Source of the DNA: Gryganskiella cystojenkinii
Taxonomy: Eukaryota; Mortierellomycota; Mortierellomycetes; Mortierellales; Mortierellaceae
Reading direction: 5' to 3'
NCBI GenBank assembly: GCA_015852425.1
Contig: JAAAIG010000261.1
Coordinates: forward strand, 1-38,689
DNA length: 38,689 bases
Shown here: positions 20,301-31,400 of the stretch, one piece after another
Layout of the letters: every line of letters starts with the position of its first letter
Position numbering within the stretch: position 1 is the stretch's first letter
Program-made: the position numbers and the translations under genes
Notes under the pieces: model-generated
What the model saw: only the letters and a program-made list of their open reading frames with translations
Told to the model about the DNA's origin: nothing
Database searches by the model: none

Positions 20301-22670
20301 TAGATACAAGCTTATCGCTGGGCCTCGTATAAACTTTTCTTCATATAAACATACAGGTGCAGTAGGGATCCTCGATTTCGACCATCTCCTTCTGCAAAAT
20401 TGAAACGGCAGAGTCGGTCAAATAGGTCTGAATGATATCCAAAGCTTGGAAAGTCAAGAAATCCTAACAATCAAGAACAAGAGCAAGAAGAAGAAGAAAA
20501 AACAAATAAACACATATCCTTAAATCGATCCGAGAAGATTCATAGCTCGGAGAGTGCGATCCTGGTCAGCCATTTAGTTACGGTGATGGGGGCTCCAAAC
20601 CAATTGATAGCGACCTCTCCCATATCTTCATCCTCGGAGGGGAAGGTGACAGTTGTCTTGGTGGTTTTGCTCATCAAAGGCGCCTGAGGAGAATCGACCC
20701 AGGGTCTATATTTCAGTCAGAGTGTAATGCAAGCTGAGTTAAAAACATGATCCCTCGACTTCATTCGCGTGTAAATCGAGACCATAAAGAGTCATAACAA
20801 ACCTCTTCATAGGGGGAAGTGGTCCTTTAGAAATGATTCGCTCCTCAACAGGTCCCAATGCGGCCAACAGCTTATCATGATCGACAATTCCAGAAACGAT
20901 CAAGCACAGGTTGTCGGGGCGATAGTAATCGCGGTGGTACTATATGGAAGGCAAAAAAAAAAAAAAAATCGTTAGTAAAAGTAGCTTTCCATAAGCAAGC
21001 CTCAGAGTGTCCTGTTATTGTACCTGACGAACTATCAACGAATAAAAGAGAAAACAACGGCAAAGGTCAGTACGGCGCAATCCATAGTGTAGTAAGTTTG
21101 CATTTCGTCATTCAACATCATTAGGTGGGTGCGTACTCTTCTCAGCCTTAAGGGATCTGAGGTTCAACATGAGTCCACCTGTCTCGTAGCGATAACCAGA
21201 GCTCTCAGGGTACATGAGACGCTGACGCCTAAAAAACAGCAAGATACAACGTCAGTAGATTGACTAATGATCCGATTTCGTTCACGCAGCCGAATTCGCT
21301 GATTTCTCACTCACTTGAGGTCCATGATCGATCCAGAAGAGTTTTCACGGCCCTGTATTACAAAAATATTTTGTGTGTTAGATCTCAGATCTAGTGTCCT
21401 TCATACTGATCATACCTTACGCCCGCTGCTGAAGGCTTACCTGCATCTCCGAGTAGACGACGCCGGCATTCTCACCATCACCGTTGATATTGTGTACCTC
21501 GGTGTAATAAGCAGCCTCGGTCATAGTCGGGTAAAGAATATGGTCGATGTAGACTAATGAATCCAGGCAAAAATAAGGATAGTTTTGTCAGAGTGTGAGG
21601 TTTTCGCTGGAATCTTAGATATCGATGCTTTATAACGTACTGGGCATAATGTTCAAAAATCCCTCGCTTCCAGCAGTGGCGATGGCTATTTTGAAAAGAA
21701 AAGGATATATACAAAAAATTAGTTCAGGGCAACTACATGATTCAGTCCTCAGATATCTTTCGGAAAAAAACATACTGTAAGCCGTGTGGTCAACATCAGT
21801 CCCTATAATATTAAACAGAAAAGAAAAATGCTGTGGTCAGCCCCAATGTTGCCATGATTTGGTATGATCATTGTCTTCTTTGGATTGATCGTACAGGCGT
21901 TGGTTCCGTTAGCCAAGGCGCGATTGGCAAGACCGTCAAGGACGCCCTAAGTTGAGTTTTAAAAGGAATCGTAAAGCACACGAGGTCCCTGTTAGCGGAG
22001 TTGATGGATTGGAGTATTGCAAACCGAGACTCATTTTTGTCACACGGAAGGGAAGGCGTTGAATAGACAAGAAAGAAGGAAGGGAAAACAGTCCATGGGT
22101 AATGTACCTTGTAGGGGTAAAGTTCGCTTCCAAGGAACACAAGACTGAGAGAGGAGGGGGCGTGTACATGATTTTTTGTTAGTTTTTCAGGAATCGGGGT
22201 CAGAGGGTGGGGAGATGTGAACAAACAATGCAATATTGCTTGATCCAGGTAAGATGCTTACTGTTCCAGGGTGTGGGGGCAACCATCATCATCGAAGGCT
22301 AGTTGGGTAGCGAGAGAAGGTTGTAAATTAGATCAGTTATTCAAGTGTCAAATCGGCCAGTTTTTCTTTCTTTTTTAGGAGTAGAAAGCAGTTCAAGGAC
22401 CTACATTCTGTGGCAAGGGTAAAGTATCCGTTGACAATGGGTCCTGTTTGAAATAGAATCAAGGAAAGAAAAAAGAGTCAGAGTGTGTCTGTCTGTCTGT
22501 CTGTTGACATTCGGTATTGGAAGGTGGGAACCTCGTTTGTCCAATGAGATTTCGCACAAACCTTCGTTCTCGACATGGACAATGCTGAGTCCAGTCTTGC
22601 TGGATCTGAACTTTGTGATCTTGTGTCCGTTCACATCGACCTGCTGGACCTGCTTGAAGTTGGATGACAT
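17340..22670 (-). CDS. M16-family zinc metalloprotease, YOL098C (SDD3)/presequence-protease-like
   Basis: I reconstruct 22 coding exons on the minus strand: 22670-22562, 22443-22405, 22298-22262, 22144-22108, 21946-21895, 21802-21776, 21685-21641, 21553-21441, 21352-21315, 21228-21137, 21031-21024, 20939-20803, 20705-20582, 20463-20355, 20267-19919, 19812-19616, 19514-19436, 19346-19279, 19152-18767, 18661-18499, 18244-17778, 17678-17340. All phases close to 1004 residues, the usual size of this family. The inverted zinc motif HxxEH is His58-Thr-Leu-Glu61-His62 (DDDGCPHTLEHLVFLGS). The third zinc ligand is probably Glu151 in GVVYSEMQGRE. Further family blocks are NGTNAWTDVDHTAYT, YYTEVHNINGDGENAG, YHRDYYRPDNLCLIVSG, GLPAHLRPYLDIYFDSF and, in the C-terminal half, FLDPDYAALLVLSECL. 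M16 enzymes form a clam-shell chamber that degrades peptides; the substrate of this subgroup is not established. No clear mitochondrial presequence is seen. The gene is divergent from SET. Confidence 0.92.
18294..18458. repeat. Heptanucleotide tandem repeat (GTAACAA/GTAAGAG/GTAACAG) in an intron of the M16 gene
   Basis: About 23 degenerate 7-base units lie within the intron 18245-18498. On the transcribed strand the units read TTACTTG, TTACCTC or TTACCTG. The many GTAA(C/G)A strings are therefore antisense to the gene and cannot act as its splice donors. Copies vary by one or two bases. Confidence 0.93.
21024..21031 (-). other. 8-base coding microexon (exon 11 of the M16 gene)
   Basis: On the minus strand, acceptor GATAG is followed by TTCGTCAG and donor GTAC. 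The upstream exon ends in phase 1 (A) and the downstream exon starts at a full codon (TAC). Only this 8-base piece restores the frame, and it supplies Ile-Arg-Gln to give ...KIRQYHRDYYRPDN..., the conserved family sequence. Flanking introns are 105 and 84 bases. Confidence 0.85.
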
Positions 22671-23002
22671 GATGAAATGTCTTTGATTTGCTTGAAGAGT
22701 GGTTTTGTGGAAAAAAAAAAAAGAGTAAGAATTCACTGTTGTACTTCGTCCATTTCCCTTCTTTTTTTTTTCTCTTCGTGGGAAACCAGCCCTCAGCCCG
22801 ACCAATAAAAAAACGAAAGGGCTTTCAGGCGAAAAAAAAAAAAAAAAATGCGCGTCGCTGACGCCACGCGTTCGTCCATTTTTGTTGTGCAGTCACGGTC
22901 ACGTCTTTCATATTTATTTTTTTTATTTTTTCTTTTCATTTTGTTCTCTCTCTCTCTTTTCACCCCTCTCCACCTTTACTTCACTACACCAACTCTACAC
23001 AA
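22671..23002. promoter_or_regulatory. Probable bidirectional promoter, M16 protease (-) and SET (+)
   Basis: A 332-base gap between two ATGs facing outward. It contains three A/T homopolymer blocks (about 22711-22722, 22762-22771 and 22832-22847) and a CT-rich leader just before the SET start. No clear TATA box. Confidence 0.5.
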
Positions 23003-23169
23003 ATGGCTGAGCAAATTGACAAGATTCTCGAGACCGTCCGCGGTGACATTGACGCTCTCTCTGAGGCCACCGAGAAGGTTGAGCTCGAGCTCGGTAAGTT
23101 CATTTCCGATTCAACGCGAGTTTGATTTCTCCCAGAGTCGACGACCTGTTGAAATGAGATGGAAACGAG

Positions 23170-23201
<32 letters not shown>

Positions 23202-24480
23202 GATCCGTCCAGCCCCCTGATCAGTCACCCATTCCCACACTTTCATGTTTATTTTTCTCACACGCTTTTCTACTCCCTTTGTTTGTTTTGGATCCCTGTA
23301 TCCCGCTCCCTTATTAGCCAACAAGCGCAACGAGCTCATGCTCCCTATCTTCGAGAAGCGTCGCGCTATCATTGCCCAGATCCCCAACTTCTGGACCTCC
23401 GTCTTCATGAACAACATGTCCCTTACCCAGGTCATCGAGCCCACCGATATCCCCGTAGGTCTTTATTCGTCAATGGCGTTCTTTCTTTGTGCAAGAAACG
23501 ACCAGGATAGTCAACGAAGGTGATCTGCTTCAAAAGGCCAACCCCACTAACGACCGTTTTGCAACATTCTTCGTTGTTTTCCATTGTCCTTTTTAGGTTC
23601 TTGAGCACTTGACCGACGTCTGGGTCAAGCATGACCACAAGGATGCTCGCAACTACGACATCACCTTCGTAAGTTGGTCCCTTACAAGACCTGTTTATCT
23701 CTTAATCATTCTGGCCAGTTACTTCGTGACACAAAAAACTGCTACCCGTCGATACTCATCAATTGATTATTGTTTCCCCGCGCACCCCTTTTTTCCCAAA
23801 AAAAATAGACCTTCAGCGAGAACCCCTACTTCACCAACAAGGAGTTGGTCAAGAAGATCACTTTCCACGATGGTGAGCAAAAGACTGCCCCTACTGAGAT
23901 CAAGTGGAAGGAGGGCAAGGACTTGACCGCCAACAACAAGCGCAAGAAGGATGAGGATGCTGCCGATTCTTTCTTCACCATCTTCCAGGAGGATGATGTT
24001 ACTCTCCTTGACTACATTGCCAACGAGCTCTTTTCTGAGGCCATGCAGTAAGTGTTTCTGCAATCCAATTCGTACTTTTTTGTATCTCGATCTGCTTGTC
24101 TCCCAGATCATCAACAACGTAGCGGAAGCTAACATGATCTCCAATGTTCCCTTCTAACTTTTGTAGCATCTATGCCAACGGCGGTGATGATGATTTCAGC
24201 GATGAGGATTCCGTTGACCTTGAGGGTAAGTGACGATCTAGGGAATAGAGGAAAAGTGGATGCCCACCCTTTTTTGATTTATTATTTTGGACAGGGTCCT
24301 TTTGAGAATCAAAAAAATGAGCACACACTCTTGCACTCAGTAAATGAACAAATCGAGCTGACTTCCAAAAATTCTCTTCAAAAAAAAAAAAAAAAAAATG
24401 CTTATTTAGACGACGAGGATGATGATGAGGAGGATGACGAGGAGGTGGATTTGCCCGCCAAGAAGAAGGGCAAGAAGTAA
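23003..24480 (+). CDS. SET/TAF-I family histone chaperone (NAP superfamily, Vps75-like)
   Basis: Six exons: 23003-23093, 23318-23454, 23597-23668, 23809-24047, 24167-24225, 24410-24480. Phases close to 222 residues. It begins with a dimerisation helix (MAEQIDKILETVRGDIDALS, continuing to about residue 50), then the NAP earmuff domain: RRAIIAQIPNFWTSVFMNN, FSENPYFTNKELVKKITFHD, EIKWKEGKDLT, DSFFTIFQEDD. The C-terminus is an acidic tail (DDEDDDEEDDEEVDLP) followed by a basic end (AKKKGKK) like a nuclear signal. Short length and the IPNFW...SFF pattern point to SET/TAF-I and Vps75 rather than Nap1, which is longer. Such proteins bind H3-H4 or H2A-H2B and in yeast assist Rtt109. AATAAA lies at 24602-24607. 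Confidence 0.93.
23171..23200 (+). repeat. (AATC)n microsatellite in SET intron 1
   Basis: Seven and a half perfect AATC units. They sit inside intron 23094-23317, so length changes should not affect the protein. Confidence 0.95.
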
Positions 24481-25414
24481 AGCAGCTCTACTTGACCTGC
24501 TTCCCTGCGACCCTATCCCACTTGTGTTATCATTATTTTGTACCATCCTTTCAAACCCCCTGCACTAGATACTCTTTGTTCAATAATCCCATTCATGCGA
24601 TAATAAAAAGATCGGCATAAGAGGGAGGAGAGAGAGGAGAGAAACGCGCGTTCTTTCTTTTTTTTTCCGCTTCTAGATGCTGTCTGCAAAAATCACGACA
24701 CGGACACGTCGGAGTGGAGCGTTGGGGCAAGAGAGAGAGAAAGAAAGAAAGAGATACAGAGGGAAGACAGAAAAGAGAAGAGCAAATGAAAGGAATGGTG
24801 TGGGCTAGGGTGAGAGCAAAAGAGAAAAGAAAAAAGAGATGATTAGCAAACGAATAAAAATTCTCCCCCCCCTCTCGGGTCCAGAAAAAAGGTAAAAACG
24901 AGAGGGAATGAGACGCACAGTGCGGTCATCGATCAAATGCAGTCAATTTAGTCAATTTCCGGTCGAGTGGAATGTGATCAATCCTTTCCATCTAGGCGTC
25001 CCTCTCTTTTTTCTTCTTTTCATCCTTTTTCTTCTTTCCATTTCCATTTGTTTTAAAGGATACAAAAGGCACACAAAACAACAACGATTGACTGACCACG
25101 ACTGCTTCCCTCGGAACGTACTGACAACGCCTTGCTCCCCTTTTTTGTGCACCCCACGTTGTTCATTCGCGCGTGCACCAGAATTCGTCCCTTTTCTTCA
25201 CACGGCCCAGTCATTCTCTACTCTTTTCTCCCCTTCCTCCTGACACCCTCGACCACCTCTCCCTCCCTCCCTCTCTCCTCCTCCTCACACCTTTCGTTTT
25301 ACAACGAAACGGAGAACGCGGGCCGAGTCAAAACTCTTTGCACCCACCTCAGCTGAAGAAACGTTAAAACCGAAATCCTTCAAGTAACAGCCAGGCGGCC
25401 ATAATACACGCACC
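24481..25414. other. Intergenic: SET 3' flank and VPS13 promoter
   Basis: AATAAA at 24602-24607 is the likely SET polyadenylation signal. Next comes a GA-rich stretch (about 24625-24850) and then a CT-rich stretch up to about 25300, which looks like VPS13 promoter and leader. No gene was recognised in the 930 bases. Confidence 0.55.
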
Positions 25415-28400
25415 ATGCTGGAAGGTTTGGTTGCCGGTCTGTTGAACCGATTCATCGGACCCTACGTGACCAATCTCAACGTCAACCAGCTCAACATTGC
25501 CATCTGGTCAGGTAATTAATCGAATGAACTCTTGGAACAGTGTCTTGAGGTGACCACCTTCAAAGCTACCAGTGACGGAGTGAGAAAGGCGCCTATTATG
25601 CCGTTTCTTGGGTCCTGATCCCTCATCATCCTTGATAACACTCTTTTTGGTCTCTTTTATTTTTTTAGGTGATGTCAAGTTGACCAACCTCAGACTGAAA
25701 AAGGACGCGCTCGACAAGTTCAGTTTGCCAGTCGATGTTGTGGAAGGTCCGTTTTTTTCTTTTCTTTCTTTTATCGGTTCGCCGCGGGGCTCAATTTGTC
25801 CAATGTTCCTAACCCTTGAATGTTTGTTCTTTTCTTCGATCACTTTTTGGCCTTTTTCTTCCCCAACACAACTCTAATAGGTTACCTCGGAGAACTCACT
25901 CTCAGTATCCCATGGTCAAACTTGAAGAACAAGCCCGTTAAAGTCTACATCAACAATGTCTACCTTTTATGTGTACCCAAAGGCGAATCCGATGTAAGTG
26001 TTTCACACTCGTCATTATCTCCATGACTCTGGACAGGGTTCAGTTTCTTTGACTAAAAACGGAATATATTTGATACGATTTTTTTTCTTATTGGACTTTT
26101 TAGTACGACGCCGACGAAGAAGCTGCCCGAGCCCAGGCACTCAAGGAGGATCGACTTGCGAATGCTGAACTTTTGAGCACAAAGCCAACCACAGGAATGG
26201 ATGGTAAGCGACTTGAAAAGAAGACGAACCGATACGCTTCCCATCAGGCATAGAGCATAGAGAGTACTCACTCAAAAAATGCTTTATTTTGCATATAGAC
26301 GAGGAGAAAAAGAACGCCACGTTCTTGAATCAACTCATCACCAAGGTTGTGGATAACTTGCAAGTGTCGATCAACAATATCCATGTTCGTTACGAGGACA
26401 AGTTGTCTGATCCACAGGTATAAACGAAAAACCTTTTCATCGAGAAAAAGATGAATTGCTCTCTGAGTTCATTTGTGGTACAAAACGCCTGTCATTAAAC
26501 TTCTCCCTCCCATGTTTGTTTTTCCTTTCATTTAGCATCCTTTCTCTGCCGGTCTGACCCTTTCTCAATTGTCGGCGGTCTCGACCGACGGCGAGTGGGT
26601 CCCAACATTTATCCATGACGAGGCAAACACGATTCATAAGGTACGGTTCTGATGTTGTTACGAGACTATCCTTTTCGTGCGACACCATTAAAGCTTTGCG
26701 CACTAACCTTTTGATTTTTTTTATGGCTATTTTCCAAAACAGCTTGCCACACTGGATTCACTGGCCATGTACTGGAACACAGACTCAAGGTCATTGGCAG
26801 GAAAGGGCATGGATGAGGCTCTAAAGGCGTTTGTGGGTCTTATTGCCAAGGCAGAACATGTCCCTGACGAACATCAATACATTCTAAAGCCAGTCTCGGG
26901 AACAGGCAAGATTAAGCTCAACAAGCGATACGGTGGCGATGTCCCCAAGACCGGCGTCACTCTCAACTTTGACGAGTTGGGCTTTGTGGTTGATGACGAG
27001 CAGTACAAGAACGTGCTTTTGATGATGGGTCTGTTCCACGCGTTTATGAGACAACATGAGGTAATGAACTGACCTAGGAGAGATTATTTTTGTTCAAATT
27101 GCAGGTTGCTGGCTACAGGTTACAGGTTGCAGGCATCATACGATAAAGGATGTTAATGCGGACTATTATTCCTCCTTAATTTGATCTTCTGATAGTTCCG
27201 AAAGTTCCGTCCAGCCAAGTCGATCACACCATCAAAGGATCCCCTCGCCTGGTTCCGGTATGCAGGAAACGCAATCCTCTCCCAGATTCGCGAACGAAAC
27301 CGTAAATGGACCTGGGCTTATTTTGAGGAACGTCGTGATGATCGCAAGGCCTATGTCGAATTGTACAAGAACCACAAGCTCGGTCGCAACGATGTCGAGG
27401 ATGAGGAGCGACTCAAGGCCTTAGAATGGAAGCTATCCTATGATGATATTCGACTTTACAGGAGTATTGCCAAGGGTGTGCTGAGAAAGGAAAAAATCCT
27501 GATCGAGAAGAAGCAAGTCGCAGAGCAGCCCAAGGGCTGGATCAGCTCATGGTGGTATGGTTCTGGAGATGCTACGGCAACTCAGACGACGGAGGTAAGA
27601 TTGTGTTGCCATATTGATATTCAATGGTGAGCAAAAGCTGATCGAGTATTATCGATTTGAGACTGACAACAGGCTTCTTTGTTTTATGATTCTATTAGGC
27701 CGACGATGCCACCAGTCTCACGGACGCTCAGAAGCAACAGCTTTACGATGTCATTGATTACGACGAGAAGGCGGCCCTGCAAGCAAATTTGGAGGAAGCC
27801 AAGGATACAATCTTGTTTGCGATCAATGCCAAACTGCGCACTGGTTCGTTTGCACTGAAGAAGGACCCCCACGGAGCCAACACGACCATCTTTAGTATCG
27901 TTTTTGATACATTCCTCGCGAACATTTTGCAGCGAACGGACAATTTCAAGGGTGGAATCGCCCTTGGAGGCTTGACCTGCATCGATGGCACGACCAAGAA
28001 CACACTCTACCCCAAGATTGTCCGTGTCAAGGAAGAGGAAAAGAAGAAAAAGTTGATGTCCCATGTTTCTGAAGGCGACACTGTTTACGGTGGCGAAGAC
28101 AGTCAGGGCGAGGACAGTGCAGAGTCTACGTAAGTTCAATTTCGCCCCCAACAGCATGAGGCTTGCTGAAAAGTCTATAATTTCCTGTTGAATAACTGTT
28201 TCCTCTAAATCCTTTGCATTAGTTTCAACCCATTCTTTGCAGTCGAATTTGAACACAACCCGCTGGATGGGCATGCGGATAATGTCCTCGAGGTCAAGAT
28301 GAGGCATTTAGAGATCTTGTACAACCCCAAGACGGTCGACACTGTCCTAGAGTTCTTCAAGCCTCCACCCAGTGAGGCCGACAGCATCAACGCCCTTCTG

Positions 28401-31400
28401 GAGGCAGCTGGAGATACCCTCGAGGGATTGGCAGCTCAGACCAGAGCTGGTCTCGAGTATGCTTTGGAGGAGCATAAGCGACTGGATCTTCGTGTGGATA
28501 TGGATGCCCCAGTCATGATCTTCCCAGAGAGGTGAGCTTAAAGCGATGGTTCAAGTGTCCACTGAGTCGTACTTTTGGATAGTTACTAACACATGCCTGA
28601 TTTTTTACTTTACTACAGTTGCACGGATGTCAATGCGCTTGTTGCTGTGCTCGATGTCGGTCATATCTTTGTTGAGAGTAACTTGGTCTCAAAGGAGGAT
28701 ATGGCAGTCGTGGAGAACAATCACAAGAGAACTCTCGACGCTGTCGACTTTGAGAAACTTGAGGATCTTATGTACGACAGATTCATTGTCCAACTCTCTA
28801 GTACTCAGGTAAGACTTCGTTTATGCCCCATGGAAATCGTGCATGCGTCAAGGGTCCTGGAACTGTAGTTCTCACACACATTTCTTCCGTTTGGATACTC
28901 TAGCTGCTGGTGGGCCAGTCGGTTGATCGTTGCTTGGAGCAGATTCGAAACCCAAAGAAGGACAATGATCTCCATGTTATTGACAAGATCAGCATGACCT
29001 TCAACGTCCATCTCTCCATCTTGCCTCAGGCGCCAAACCTGACAAAGATCCGAGTCTTTGGTGACCTACCCTTGCTTCAGGTCAACTTCTCGGACAGAAA
29101 GTACAAGACACTTATGCGCATTGTTGACCTGGTTGTACCAAAGGACCCCGAAGCAGCAGCAACGCCCGCACCTCCTCCAGCAACAAAGCTAAAGAATTCG
29201 ATCGGATTACTAGGAAAGTCTACTTACACGGATGAGCTCGTTGTCGGTGACACAACCGAGAATGATGAAGATCATGACTCTGGCAAGCAGATGAAGAAGG
29301 TTGGCGAGAAGGACAAGGTAAATATCAATATCACAATGGCATCTTCTGGCCTTTGATATCAATTGTAATACTCATGACTTCTATTATTCTTAGGAATTGA
29401 GCCATGCCCAGCTCTACCAAAGAATGTTCCAGTTCAGCTTCAAGGTCACAAAGTTCTCAGTCATGCTCAGGAAGGCGCCTCAGGATGTCAACTTGCCCGA
29501 GCGAATCCTTGCAGAGCTAATCATTGAAAAGTTCGATCTCCAGTTCGTTCTGAGACCTGTGGACATGGCCGTGGACATCATCCTGGGATCCCTCTATGTC
29601 GAAGACAAAGTGGAGACAGATCCGTTGTACCCATACCTGATTTCCTCCGATGCTGATGGCAAGTCGCCTGCTGCAGGAGGCGTCGAGGACCTAGTTAGGG
29701 TTTCTTATGTCAAGGTTAACAAGATTTCTCCAGAATACCTCACAAAGTACAAGGGCATCGATGCTACGGTCGACATCTCGTTCTCGACCGTCACTATGAT
29801 CCTCACCCGCAAGAGCGTGCTGACCCTGTTCGATTTCGTCTTGACGACTTTCACCAACCCTACTCCGCAGAGTCAGCCCCAATCACCTGTCACTGAAGTC
29901 AAGGCGTCTCAGTCCCAAGTCGACACCAAGCTTGCGCCTCCTGCTCAGGACACCATGAAAGTCAAGGTCAAGATGACCAGTATTAACTTTATCCTTAACA
30001 ATGATGGTCAACGACTAGCGACCATGGCGCTTTCTCAGTGCGATGTCTCGGTCCTGATGAAGCCCCCTACCATGCGTGTCAATGTCAAATTGGGCAACTT
30101 TACTTTGACCGACGATATCAACCCAGGAAAGCAGCAGATCTTGGCCATTCAGGGCGAAGAATTTGCAGATTTTGCCTACGAGACTTATGACGCTCAGGCG
30201 TCCAGCTACCCGGGATATGACGCCTCGGTCTTCTTGCGAGCGGGATCATTACAGCTTACTTTCCTTGAGGAGCCCATTCGTCAACTTTTGGATTTCTCAA
30301 CAAAGTTTGCCAGGATGCATGTCCTCTATGACTCTGCCAGAAACGCTGCCGTCAACCAAGCACAGGCGATTCAGACCACCACCAGCAAAATGCATTTCGA
30401 TGTCGAGATCAGTACCCCTATCGTTATCTTGCCCAAGGACGCCAAGTCTCGAAACACCATTGTCGCCAACCTTGGTCGAATTTCGATCCGCAACGAGTTT
30501 GCGGATGATGAGCACATCGCAGGCGGCACACTTGATCAGATGAAGCTCGGAATCCACTCGATCAACCTCCTCAGTCAGTTTTACTTTAACAACACTGTAC
30601 AGGAGCTGCAGATTATTGAGGATGTCGACATTGATCTGGACATGGTCCGCGCCGCTCACAAGGATGGTTTGCCTCGTCCCGATATGGAGTTGGTCGGTCG
30701 CATGTCCGAGGTCAATATGAACTTGACCGAGCTCCAGTACAGGACCCTCTATGGTATCTCCATGTCGGTCGCTCGTGCCTTTGGTGGCGGTAGCGAGGAG
30801 GATGCAGATGCGCTGGCAGCCTCTGCGGGTATCGTTTCTGCTCCTTCACCCCCTCCACCTGTGGTGAAGTCCTCGGATGAGAAATGGACCTCGATTGACT
30901 TGGTCTTTGAGCTACCCAAGGTCACACTCGAGATTTACCATGGTGACGCAACCCAAAAGGAGGAACTCCGCGACTGCAGTTTCTCAAAGTTCTCGTTATC
31001 CAAGACCGACTTCAAGTACAAATCCTCGACCGACTCGACGATGCAAGCCGAGTTGACGATCCAGGATCTAATCATCAACGATACGAGACGGAATGTCAAG
31101 ACCAAATTCCGAGAGATTATTCCGGCCAATCTTCATGACAGTCCTCAAATCTCGGTCTCGGTCAACACATTTGAGGACAAGAGCATGTTCTTGTTGTTGA
31201 ACATTGACAGTCCCAAGGTCATCTTCCATCTGGAGTACATTTTCGCACTTCAAAACTACTTTATGAGCGCATTATCGGATTCTACTCCTGCGACAGAACC
31301 TCCCAAGTCAGACCGCCGTCCTTCCTCGACGAGTCAGGTCTCTGGTCGCTCCCAGAACTCCAAAGCGATCTCGAACGGGAGACGGTCTTCGAATGCGGTT

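Noticed and set aside
22911..23400. Long plus-strand frames through SET intron 1
   Set aside because: They read through the intron in a frame different from the SET exons. The AATC repeat keeps the frame open by chance.
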